Assembly (NCBI GenBank): GCA_030549175.1
Contig: JAUKUA010000001.1
Location: 7,006,001 to 7,070,000, forward strand
Origin: Lasiosphaeris hirsuta
Taxonomy: Eukaryota; Ascomycota; Sordariomycetes; Sordariales; Lasiosphaeriaceae
Length of the DNA stretch: 64,000 bases
Direction of reading: 5' to 3'
A program made the translations under genes and the position numbers. Positions 55,768 to 64,000 of this stretch are shown piece by piece. Position 1 is the stretch's first letter; the number at the start of each line of letters is the position of its first letter. Under the pieces are notes generated by a model. It saw only the letters and a program-made list of their open reading frames with translations, did no database searches and was not told where the DNA came from.

Positions 55768-57182
55768 AGTTATAGGGGTTGGGGGCTTGTTTGTAAATAG
55801 CATTTGTCATGCCGCGGCATATTTGGGGTTCCAACCCATAGAGTTGATATCGAGCACATCATGAAAATTAGGTTCAGGGACACCTGCATATATTCACGTC
55901 GGGAGAACAGACTTCCCACATTGGTCGCCTTGCCACTTACTCGTACACCGATTCTTGTCCTCCAGTGCTGTCCGCTCTCGGGCCCAGCCCGGGGTAAAAG
56001 CAAGGTGTTGAACGAAACACAAGGGCGAGTTGTTGCGTAGGGCCCCAGGCAGACATGCTCGGAAACGCTTGGCTGCATCGCCGGCGACGTCCAGTAAATG
56101 AGCTGAGGGGCAACTTCGAGACAAAAACACAACATGATCAGCGCAAACTGCTTGCTGCCCGCCTGCTGGCACCCAAAGGCTCTGCAGGCGGGGACGGGAA
56201 GCGACAGCGTCAAGAGCGTCTAGCCGCACAGATCGAGCACTCGCTGGCCGACACGTGGAGCCGAAGGGTCTTTCCTCGGCCGGCCGTCTTTTCTCGACGG
56301 GAGAAGAGGGGGACCGCTCGGCATATGAACGGTATAGCAAGTGCTGCAGGAATTGTAGAACTGGGCAGCCACAAGCCCACAAGAGCCCGGCGCATGATTG
56401 TCGAATTGAGCGGTGTACAGGACGAGTGCAGAGTGTGTGCGAGGGATGGGTGGGTGGGTGGTGAGCGCGCGCCTTGATTGATCGAGTGGATTCTCTAGTG
56501 TGCAACATGGAGGGTGCACCGCTGGGCGTGCTACGCAGTACTGGATAAGGTTTGAGGCCTCAATTTCGACAGTTGCGTACAGTTGCGCCATCCTGGAGAA
56601 GCTGAAGATAATGCAGCCGGTTGTCGGCCAATCATCACGTGGTATTAGCTGATCGCTGGGTGCGCCCTGACACTGATTTGACTGAGGGCCAGGCGCCAGG
56701 CGAGCCAAGCGGCGATGGGAGGTCGTTCAGGCCCGGGACCGTCAAGTGTGGGGATTTGGGGACATTTTAGTTCGAGAGGCAAGTTGTTGTTGTTGTTTGC
56801 ATGCCACCCGCCTCTGCTGCCGTAGCTGTGGCCCCCCGTCGGCGCTCTCCTTCAATATCCCACAGTGGCATTTTAGAACTAGGGTCCCATCAGCCAGTCA
56901 ACCGGCCTTCCATCGATCCAGACAGGAGGGGACATAGCTCCATCGTCTTTCCGATTGTGGCGCTCACAGCATTTAGTGTAGCAGTTGGAGCCCTACCAGT
57001 AGGCCCAGCCTCTTTTGGATGTGGAATAAACCGAACAACAAACACGACCATACTCCATTCAACCCGTCTTCGATCCGACGAAACCCCCTTTTGCCACCCT
57101 GCCGCCGTCGCATCGAGACACCACAGACCACACCCCAATGAATGGACCCTGAGGACCTCGTAGCTGTCTTAAGCGGTCTTGA
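55768..57182. other. Intergenic region before the giant ORF
   Basis: 1.4 kb of 3' flank of the GH7 gene and promoter of the leashin-like gene. Overlapping open frames on both strands at about 55.9-56.7 kb lack domains and are not called. No repeats of note. Confidence 0.5.
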
Positions 57183-60100
57183 ATGATGCGTGAGTCCCGT
57201 CGCCGGAGCCCTGAGAGCTCCCGACGGCGACGCGCCGACCGTCGCGAGTCCCGAGAACAGCTCGCTGCCGCCGCCGCCGCCGCCGCCACTGCAGCATCTG
57301 TCGCATCCGCCGCACCCCGAAACATGGAATCGCAGTCGTCGCTCCGGTCGCGTGCCGACTCAAGCACTTCTGTCTCGTCCTCCACATCCTCCTCACTGCT
57401 GAACATCTCGCGCAAGACCAGAGGATTCGGCTTCCGCTCCTTCTTCACTCGCTCCTCATCCAAGAAAGTGCGCAAGCGCCGATCCTTTCGGTCTAAGAAT
57501 GGCTCCTCGTCCTCCGTCGACAGCGACCTAGCCTACGGCAAAGGTTATATCCCCAAGAAGGCTGTACGTGATGCGCCATCTTTTGTATCTCAACATCAGC
57601 ACCACCCCCAACATCTCCCACAACAGTACCCACCACATACCCAGCAACAACATTACCGTCCCCCGCATGGCGAATCCATAGTTGGGCCCGATGGACGACC
57701 TCGAATTTCACGCGACCAAACTGACGAGGAGATCTTACGCATCGGCCGCCAGCTGTCTGACCTAGCTCGCGTCGAAAATGAAAACGACCTTAGACGACAC
57801 GGCAGAGAGCGTCCTTCCCGGGTTGTTTCCGCCGTTGACGCTATCAGCAAATTTCGACAAGGAAACGCCAGTCACGTCTCTCGCGGTCCAGGACCCTCCA
57901 GACCCCAGCATGGCCACCGAGATAGTGACGAGTCGGACTGGGAGTCTGCTTCGGACGACGACGACGATACCTCCAGTGACAGTGCTGACGATGGTCTCGC
58001 CTACGGCTCGGTACCGCGCTTTTCGAACACACATCTTCCTCCCCGGCCCACTGGCCCGCCAACTATCATATCTGAACGACCCCCCGAGGTAATCCGCCCC
58101 CCTAACCGGAAGAGCTCTGCTGTCGACCCTCGCATGTTCGGCCCCACCAATTCCCTACATGGACTCATCACTCCATTCGGCTTCCGGCCGGGCGAAGGCC
58201 CCTTGCCTTCCATCACCCGAGCGCAGTACTCACACCAGCCTCAGTACTCTCAACAGCCATTCCACGAGCCCATTCCGCAGCCAAGCAGCGCATCGATCGA
58301 AGCTCAAGGTCGCGATCCCTTACAGCGCGTCTACCCAGTACCCACTAGTGACCCAAGTAGGTTCGAGGTAGCCACCAGCTCCTCAGGTGTATCCATCCCC
58401 CAGGCCGGACGTTACTCGACAGGCAGCTACCCCGGTCCCGGTCCCGGCCCTGGCTATGCGCCCTCATATGTGCCCTCATACGCGCCCTCGGGGGTATCCA
58501 TGGGCTATCACTCCAGTTCAGGCCACATTCCACAGGCTTCGTCTGCCCCAATCCCAATTCCTATCCCTGCCCAACAGGACCCTACCTATGTTTCGCGCCC
58601 GGCGCCGCTGCCCCTTCAGGCCCCCAGACCGCAGGTTCCCGTCTCGGCGAGCAAGATTGAGAAACGCCGAAATGACGTCGTCCAGCGCCAGAGTCCTCCG
58701 CATCGTTCTCGCCGGGAGTCTTCAGATGATAGTGTTGTGAGCGTGGCGCTCCCGGCTTTGGCTGGGGCTACCGGTGCTGCAGTGCTGGCTCAGCATGCTG
58801 GGAACGATGAGAAGAAGGAAGAGAGGAGGGATGAGCGTCGTGAAGAGCGCCATGAGGATCGCCGGGAGAATCGCCGTGAAGAATACTGTGGTACTCGACT
58901 ATACGACAAGCCTATTGAGCCTCGTAAGGAACGATATGAGGAGAGGCACGAGGAGAGACACGAAGAGCGAGCCTACGACCGGGCGCAAGAGGTCATTAGA
59001 CGCGACGATAGACGTGACGATAGGTCTGAAGTCAAACGCGATGATAGGCGCTCTGATGGTCGCAGCGCTGTCGAGTCTACTCTCATTGGCGGGGCTGCTG
59101 CCGCGATGCTAGCCGACCGTGTGGATAAGCACGATGATCGCCGGTATGAACGGCGCGATGACCGACCCTACAACATGCGCGATGATAAACGTGATGTCCG
59201 CGAAGAGAGGGTTGAAGTCAGGCGTGATAATCAATCTGATATTGGATCTGATGTGAGGTCTGATATTCGGTCTGATGCTAGGTCTGATGTTAGATCTAAT
59301 CTTCGGCGCGATGTTCTCTCTGATATTAGGTCCGATGTTAGGCGTTCCGATACTAGAAGCGTCGTCGAGTCTGATGTCTGGTCTGATGCTAGGTCTCATG
59401 TCACGGCTGAGCCGAGACCTGATGTTCAGCGTGAGCGGAGGGTTGTCGAGACTGAGACTCAAAAAGTTGCGCCTCAGGAGCAAACAGAGAGGCGTGATGA
59501 TAGGCGTGAAGACAGACGCGACCCGGACGATCGCCGTTCTCGCCCGCCCTCGGATGGAAGAAGCCATGTCGAATCGGAAGTTCGGACGCTTGTTTCTGAT
59601 CGGAAGAATAAACGCGATGAGCGACAAGACGCGTCCGACAGCAAGAGCGTTGTTGAGTCTGTAGCCACTGTCGTCGTACCTGCACTGATTGGAGTTGCTG
59701 GCGCGGCAATTCTTGCCGATAATAAGGAGAGCCGCGATGAAAAGCGCGAGAAGAAGCGTCGACTCAGAGAGGACCGTGAGCGCGAACTCGAACGCGAACT
59801 CGAACGCGAAGCTCGTGACAAGGAGAACGAAGAAAAACGTCGTGCGAGAGAAGAACTCGAAGCTCGCGACAAGGAAAGGGAGAAAAGACGCCTTGCGAGT
59901 GAGCGTGAGATCGAAGCAGGCAAGCTGCGCTACGATACCGAGCTGCGTGACAAGGTGGAACGTGAGACCCGAAAGCAACGTCAAATCATGTACCAGGAAG
60001 ACCGCCGCCAGGACGAACGCGATCGTGGCCGCCCCTTGGAGCAGTACCCAGAGAAGGCTGAGCGCGAGGAAAAAAAGCTGCTTGAGGCAAGCCGGGAGGC

Positions 60101-63100
60101 GCGTGAGATTTCAGAAAACCGCGACAAAGAGGAACGTCGCCGAAAGCGGGAAGCTCCAGCTGTTACAATCCATGACGACCGTAAGAGCGACGCGGGAAAG
60201 AGCGATGCGGGAAAGAGTGAAGCGGGATCATCATCATTGGTATCAGAGGGAAAGCGTGATGATGCGTCCGATGTTACTCGAGCAAGCAGGAGCGAGGCTG
60301 GCAGGAGCGACAAGAGCAGCAAGAGCAGCAAGAGCGACAAGAGCAGCAAGAGCGACAAGAGCGACAAGAGTGAAGACAAGAAGGCCCGGGAAGAGAAGCG
60401 TGCTCAGCGTGATGAGCTACGCCGGGCAAGGGATGAGGTCAGGAAGGCTATTGAGCGGGAGAAGGAGCTGGCCAGATTGCACCACGAAGAGCTGAGCAAG
60501 GCGAGAATACAAGAGGAAGAGGCGAGCAAGGAGGTACCCAAACAACAGCCCCCCGCCCCAGAATCCTCCTACATACCCAAGGCGCCCGTTGACCCGTTCC
60601 AATTCCAGGTTCCTGACGACGCCTTCGAGACCCCCGTCTTGACTACCCCTCAGAGGCCACTAACTCCTATGATTATCGAGGCCGCCCCCCCTAATTACGA
60701 TGATGAGAAGCACGAGCCCGCGCCCAAGGCTGTGCCTGAGCCCAAGCACGAGCCCGACATCTATGTCGATGACAACGCACCGAGGGGCCGACGAGACCTT
60801 TATGATGCCGCCCTACGGCTGGCCCAGGCCCAAGCTAATAACACCACGAGGTCCACCCCTCCAGGCGAATCCGATGAGCACGGTACCGTGGCCGCTGTGG
60901 ATAACGACAAAGAGCCGAGGCCACGCGATTCCGAGCCGGTTCGAGATACGGTTCAGGAAGACGCCGATAGAATGTACCGGGAGATGAAGCTAGAACGCCA
61001 GAACGCCGAACAGGAAATCCGTTCTCGCAGCGCCTCCCCGGAGCCCTCGGTGGTCGGTAAGTGGAATGAGGAAGTAGAAGACCCCGTGGTCCGCATCGTC
61101 ACTCCCCCTGAGATGAAACGCCCGCCAAAGAAGAGCAAGTATGACGGGCCAAACGCCGATGTGCGTGTTGACAATTTCATCTTGCCAAGGGACCTCCACC
61201 GTTACAAGGCGCCTGCTTCCCCTATCGCGGGTCTTAAGTTGGTGCCGGTATTCAAGTCTAGAGATCCGTCTTGCGATGGCGAGAGGCCCATGCTCAATGT
61301 TGTGATGCCAACGCCAAGATCCACACCGAGTCCTGAGAAACAGCAAGAGAGACAGGGCCCTATTCCCGCCCCTGAGGAAGAGAAGAAAGCAGAGGAAATC
61401 AAACCTTCGGATGGACCTAAGTCTGTCAGCTGGGGAGAAAATGACACTCGCCGCTTCGATACCCAGAGCCCGGAGCCTTCCCAAGAGAAGCTACAAGAAA
61501 ATCGTAATGCTATCCAGGCATCCGCTTTGGCCAAGCTCGGTAAGACTGGGCCGAAGAAGATCTCATGGGCCACCATTTTCAACGCAGCTCGTGCTGCACC
61601 TGGCTCGGCTAGCGGGAGCGACAAACCTGCGAGGATTGAGCAGGACAAGCCTCGTGGGCCGGAGCCTGAATCAACACCAAAGGGACCAGAACCAACCCCC
61701 ACTGTGTCACCAGTACTCCAATCTATGCCCAGCAGAATAAAGACGAATAATTTGGCAAAACTCGTGGCTCAAGCCAAACAGAAGGCAGCAGAGGCCGAAG
61801 CAGCATCGGAGCCAGAACCTGCTCCTGTCGAGACGCGGAAGACACCACCCTCTTCGCCAAAAGTTATGACCGACCTTGATGATATGCCACCTCCAGTCGG
61901 ACCAAAGCCTGCTAGCCCAAGCAGATCTCATTTCGATAGTTCGGTGTTATCGGAATCGACAGAGAAATCAGTTCCGGGACTGGTACGCGATGAGACAAAA
62001 GAAACCCCAACATCGCCCCCGAGGGCTGTCTCTCGTGACCTGGATGAGGTCCCCCAACCCCCCAGCCCGCCACCCGGGCAAACGTCAGGAAGCTTTGGTG
62101 ATGATCTTGAATTTGCAGCTGCTGTAGCTGCGGGTCTCGAGAGCACTGGATTCAACCCGGACATTGTCATTGATGATCCTACCTACCGACGTCGTAATTC
62201 ACCTCCCGGTTCTAATGAGTCGTCCTTCTACGTGCCACCATCTGCAGAGACGGTCACAGATCTTGGAGTTGATACACAGCCCTCTTACTCCGGACCCCGT
62301 GATATGGAGACAGACATTCCTACGGATAAGTGGGATACGCTAACAAAGCTCGAAAGGAACCGGGGGCGTGGCAAGCAAGACAAATCTACAAAGAGACAGG
62401 ACTCAATCGATACTGACATCCGGTCTGAAGCGCTATCAGTTGTGGAGAAGGTCTCCAGAGATGTTGAGCTTGCTCAAGACGACGAGGTCCAGCCGAAGCT
62501 GACCAAGAAGGAACATAAGAAACGTGACAAAGAAAAGGCCAAATCTCTCACTCAAGAGGAAGACATATACGCTCCGCCTGAGTCACAGTCGACCGTCTCT
62601 GTTGATGCTGGCGACGAGGATTGGGACAATACTCCTTCAAAAAAAGGAAAGAAGCCGAAGAAGTCTAAGCAACCCGCTATCTCCCGGGCTGACGACGTCC
62701 CCGAGAGCTCCAAAAGTGCAGACGTGACGCCCGCGCCCGAGCCTGAGGATGAGTGGGCGCCTATGGACAAAAAGTCCAAGAAAAGGTCATCCAAGCGCGA
62801 CCCAATGACTTCTGAATCTTCGGCAACTTACTCTACCCCATCTTCCGAGGTGTCTATTGCTAGCTCTGGTAGCAAAAGGAGCAAGAAAAGCCGTCGATCA
62901 AGCACCAAAGATGATTACGACATACCAGAGCAGGAAGAGCCACCGGACCGACCAGGTGATTCGTTTCAAATAATTGATCGTGATGTTGGCTCTATCAAGT
63001 CCAATGGCAGCCATGTTGGTGATGCCGATGACGCAAAATCGGTCAAGTCAATCACGTCTGTTCGCAGCAAGAAGAGCAGCAAGCACGACGACGGGGAGAG

Positions 63101-64000
63101 CAGCTTTGAGCTGGTTACACCCACTAACGGCACATTTGAACACGCCGAGAGCTCGATCAATGAGAATGGCGGCAATCAGGATTCTTTTTTAGCTAGTGCC
63201 GGCACCTTTGGCGCAGGTGTCGGCCCGGCAGGCGCTGCGGTTGCGATTGCGACCGAGCCGTCTCGCCCAAATGCCACCCAGGACTTTGCTATGGAGGAGA
63301 CTCGGCTACAGCGAGAGCGTAGCGTCAGCTATGGCTCTCAAGTTGTTGACCCTGAGATCGTCGAACGTGCGATCAAGCCGGCCATCGATCCACAGTTTGG
63401 CGACTTACTTCCCCTCCCACCAAGCGAGCCTGGGTCTCCCAGTCCCCTTCTTGACGACGACTTCCCTACTCTTCCTGAAAGTCGCCCCGATACGCCTCCA
63501 GAGGAGCGTAATACCCGGCCGAAGACACATACCAGAAACCGTAGCTCCATCGTTGAGACGCCCAAGACTCCTAGTCGCACAGCCGTTCCGCTGCAATTCC
63601 GTCTAGGCCGGGGGTCAGTCCCCTCATCCCCAGGATTTCTAGGACGCTCATCGCCAGGCATGTCACCTATCCTGTCGTGCGAGATGGGCCTTGAGACCCC
63701 CCCGTCTACGAGACGCCCACGCCCAATGTCCTGGGAAGGCAGCCGTGAGATCAAGCCGCTTTATTTAATCGAGAAGACGAGCTCGAGCACTCTCGGCGCT
63801 GAGTTCCAACCAGATGACTTACCTGAGTTGCCGCCCAGCGGTCCTCCTTCGCGGGGTTCGCCCGGTCCGGAGCTGAGAACGGGAGACGACGATCTCGATT
63901 ATCCCAACGTCGGTCTAGGCTTCAGCCATAGGCTCGAGAGCCTCAGAGATTTGAGGGTTGATACTCAACTTCCAATTTCACCTGAACATGATCTTCTCGG
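57183..64000 (+). CDS. lah: Giant leashin-like / involucrin-repeat protein, N-terminal part (runs off the window)
   Basis: The frame starting ATGATG at 57183 has no stop to base 64000: at least 2272 codons in one exon, and incomplete. The N-terminus is Arg/Ser-rich (MMRESRRRSPESSRRRR), with a basic patch (SRKTRGFGFRSFF, KKVRKRRSFRSKNGSS). Then follow a QH/P-rich segment, an acidic run (DWESASDDDDDTSSDS) and a long Arg/Glu/Asp coiled-coil-like region. Short Gly/Ala hydrophobic patches interrupt it: VALPALAGATGAAVLA, STLIGGAAAAMLADRV and VVVPALIGVAGAAILADNK. Farther on are Lys/Ser/Asp arrays and a block LEFAAAVAAGLESTGFNPDI with VIDDPTYRRRNSPP. The latter resembles the repeat block of fungal proteins annotated as involucrin-repeat proteins, which include leashin, the tether that anchors Woronin bodies near septa. 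The family call rests on overall composition and this block. Later exons and the C-terminus lie outside. Confidence 0.75.
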   Translation, partial: MMRESRRRSPESSRRRRADRRESREQLAAAAAAAATAASVASAAPRNMESQSSLRSRADSSTSVSSSTSSSLLNISRKTRGFGFRSFFTRSSSKKVRKRRSFRSKNGSSSSVDSDLAYGKGYIPKKAVRDAPSFVSQHQHHPQHLPQQYPPHTQQQHYRPPHGESIVGPDGRPRISRDQTDEEILRIGRQLSDLARVENENDLRRHGRERPSRVVSAVDAISKFRQGNASHVSRGPGPSRPQHGHRDSDESDWESASDDDDDTSSDSADDGLAYGSVPRFSNTHLPPRPTGPPTIISERPPEVIRPPNRKSSAVDPRMFGPTNSLHGLITPFGFRPGEGPLPSITRAQYSHQPQYSQQPFHEPIPQPSSASIEAQGRDPLQRVYPVPTSDPSRFEVATSSSGVSIPQAGRYSTGSYPGPGPGPGYAPSYVPSYAPSGVSMGYHSSSGHIPQASSAPIPIPIPAQQDPTYVSRPAPLPLQAPRPQVPVSASKIEKRRNDVVQRQSPPHRSRRESSDDSVVSVALPALAGATGAAVLAQHAGNDEKKEERRDERREERHEDRRENRREEYCGTRLYDKPIEPRKERYEERHEERHEERAYDRAQEVIRRDDRRDDRSEVKRDDRRSDGRSAVESTLIGGAAAAMLADRVDKHDDRRYERRDDRPYNMRDDKRDVREERVEVRRDNQSDIGSDVRSDIRSDARSDVRSNLRRDVLSDIRSDVRRSDTRSVVESDVWSDARSHVTAEPRPDVQRERRVVETETQKVAPQEQTERRDDRREDRRDPDDRRSRPPSDGRSHVESEVRTLVSDRKNKRDERQDASDSKSVVESVATVVVPALIGVAGAAILADNKESRDEKREKKRRLREDRERELERELEREARDKENEEKRRAREELEARDKEREKRRLASEREIEAGKLRYDTELRDKVERETRKQRQIMYQEDRRQDERDRGRPLEQYPEKAEREEKKLLEASREAREISENRDKEERRRKREAPAVTIHDDRKSDAGKSDAGKSEAGSSSLVSEGKRDDASDVTRASRSEAGRSDKSSKSSKSDKSSKSDKSDKSEDKKAREEKRAQRDELRRARDEVRKAIEREKELARLHHEELSKARIQEEEASKEVPKQQPPAPESSYIPKAPVDPFQFQVPDDAFETPVLTTPQRPLTPMIIEAAPPNYDDEKHEPAPKAVPEPKHEPDIYVDDNAPRGRRDLYDAALRLAQAQANNTTRSTPPGESDEHGTVAAVDNDKEPRPRDSEPVRDTVQEDADRMYREMKLERQNAEQEIRSRSASPEPSVVGKWNEEVEDPVVRIVTPPEMKRPPKKSKYDGPNADVRVDNFILPRDLHRYKAPASPIAGLKLVPVFKSRDPSCDGERPMLNVVMPTPRSTPSPEKQQERQGPIPAPEEEKKAEEIKPSDGPKSVSWGENDTRRFDTQSPEPSQEKLQENRNAIQASALAKLGKTGPKKISWATIFNAARAAPGSASGSDKPARIEQDKPRGPEPESTPKGPEPTPTVSPVLQSMPSRIKTNNLAKLVAQAKQKAAEAEAASEPEPAPVETRKTPPSSPKVMTDLDDMPPPVGPKPASPSRSHFDSSVLSESTEKSVPGLVRDETKETPTSPPRAVSRDLDEVPQPPSPPPGQTSGSFGDDLEFAAAVAAGLESTGFNPDIVIDDPTYRRRNSPPGSNESSFYVPPSAETVTDLGVDTQPSYSGPRDMETDIPTDKWDTLTKLERNRGRGKQDKSTKRQDSIDTDIRSEALSVVEKVSRDVELAQDDEVQPKLTKKEHKKRDKEKAKSLTQEEDIYAPPESQSTVSVDAGDEDWDNTPSKKGKKPKKSKQPAISRADDVPESSKSADVTPAPEPEDEWAPMDKKSKKRSSKRDPMTSESSATYSTPSSEVSIASSGSKRSKKSRRSSTKDDYDIPEQEEPPDRPGDSFQIIDRDVGSIKSNGSHVGDADDAKSVKSITSVRSKKSSKHDDGESSFELVTPTNGTFEHAESSINENGGNQDSFLASAGTFGAGVGPAGAAVAIATEPSRPNATQDFAMEETRLQRERSVSYGSQVVDPEIVERAIKPAIDPQFGDLLPLPPSEPGSPSPLLDDDFPTLPESRPDTPPEERNTRPKTHTRNRSSIVETPKTPSRTAVPLQFRLGRGSVPSSPGFLGRSSPGMSPILSCEMGLETPPSTRRPRPMSWEGSREIKPLYLIEKTSSSTLGAEFQPDDLPELPPSGPPSRGSPGPELRTGDDDLDYPNVGLGFSHRLESLRDLRVDTQLPISPEHDLL
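59220..59350 (+). repeat. Arg-Ser-Asp coding repeat in the leashin-like gene
   Basis: Units of about 12-15 bases (GATGTTAGGTCTGAT-like) are repeated some nine times, encoding DVRSDIRSDARSDVRSN-type sequence. The copies vary mostly in one codon. This is part of a low-complexity charged region. Confidence 0.75.
60299..60375 (+). repeat. Lys-Ser-Asp/Ser coding repeat in the leashin-like gene
   Basis: Near-perfect 9-bp units (AAGAGCGAC or AAGAGCAGC) encode KSSKSSKSDKSSKSDKSDKS. The low divergence suggests recent slippage, so the length probably varies between strains. Confidence 0.8.

Noticed and set aside
55894..56508. 204-codon minus-strand frame downstream of the GH7 gene
   Set aside because: Arg/Ser/Cys-rich with no motif and no start or splice support; sits in the 3' flank.
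1..64000. Search for a complete transposon, provirus or CRISPR-like array
   Set aside because: No reverse transcriptase, integrase or transposase motifs, long terminal repeats or regularly spaced repeats were found by reading; only gene relics and short tandem repeats.

Overview
This window is nuclear DNA of a filamentous ascomycete (Pezizomycotina), most likely a Sordariomycete-type fungus. The protein-coding genes are broken by short introns of about 50-95 bp with GT..AG ends and CTAAC-like branch points. The gene families are typical of moulds: a group III hybrid histidine kinase with HAMP repeats, a GH7 cellulase, a leashin-like Woronin-body tether and a class I histone deacetylase of the Hos2 type. 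Intergenic gaps are long (0.5-5 kb). The species cannot be told from the sequence alone. I see no virus, complete transposon, CRISPR array or bacterial-style operon.

Layout from left to right. 1-3.2 kb is non-coding upstream sequence of the osmosensing and fungicide-target histidine kinase (3193-7416, +). A SAM plus HMG-box regulator lies convergent to it (9316-11249, -), followed by almost 5 kb with no supportable gene. A small coiled-coil protein with a 20-bp exon (16059-17689, +) converges on the condensin subunit Brn1/Barren (18163-20989, -). A large sodium/calcium-exchanger-family protein (22217-25268, +) is followed by a repeat-rich hydrophilic protein with a TATA box and a stress-element-like site (26007-26924, +). 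A relic zone (27.5-28.9 kb) carries two decayed genes head to head around a 15-bp tandem repeat. An intron-containing tRNA-Ala follows, then phosphomannomutase (29930-30868, +), a WW/PhoD-like phosphatase (31390-35225, -), and an Fmp42-like MFS transporter (38222-40021, +). A Hos2-type deacetylase (40554-42050, -) stands divergent to an ING/PHD protein (43235-44788, +). UDP-glucose pyrophosphorylase (45599-47717, -) precedes 4.1 kb without genes. A tandem dihydroneopterin-aldolase-domain protein (51816-52848, -) is divergent to a secreted GH7 glycoside hydrolase (54231-55767, +). From 57183 a single reading frame stays open to the last base of the window. It is the N-terminal part of a giant leashin/involucrin-repeat-like protein.

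The genes are mostly unrelated housekeeping and lifestyle genes, not a biosynthetic cluster. Two functional themes recur. Cell-wall sugar-nucleotide supply is represented by phosphomannomutase for GDP-mannose and UGP1 for UDP-glucose. Chromatin is represented by condensin, the deacetylase and the ING protein, the last two sharing one divergent promoter. Exon coordinates below were worked out by eye from splice signals, reading frame and family similarity; no alignment or transcript data were available.
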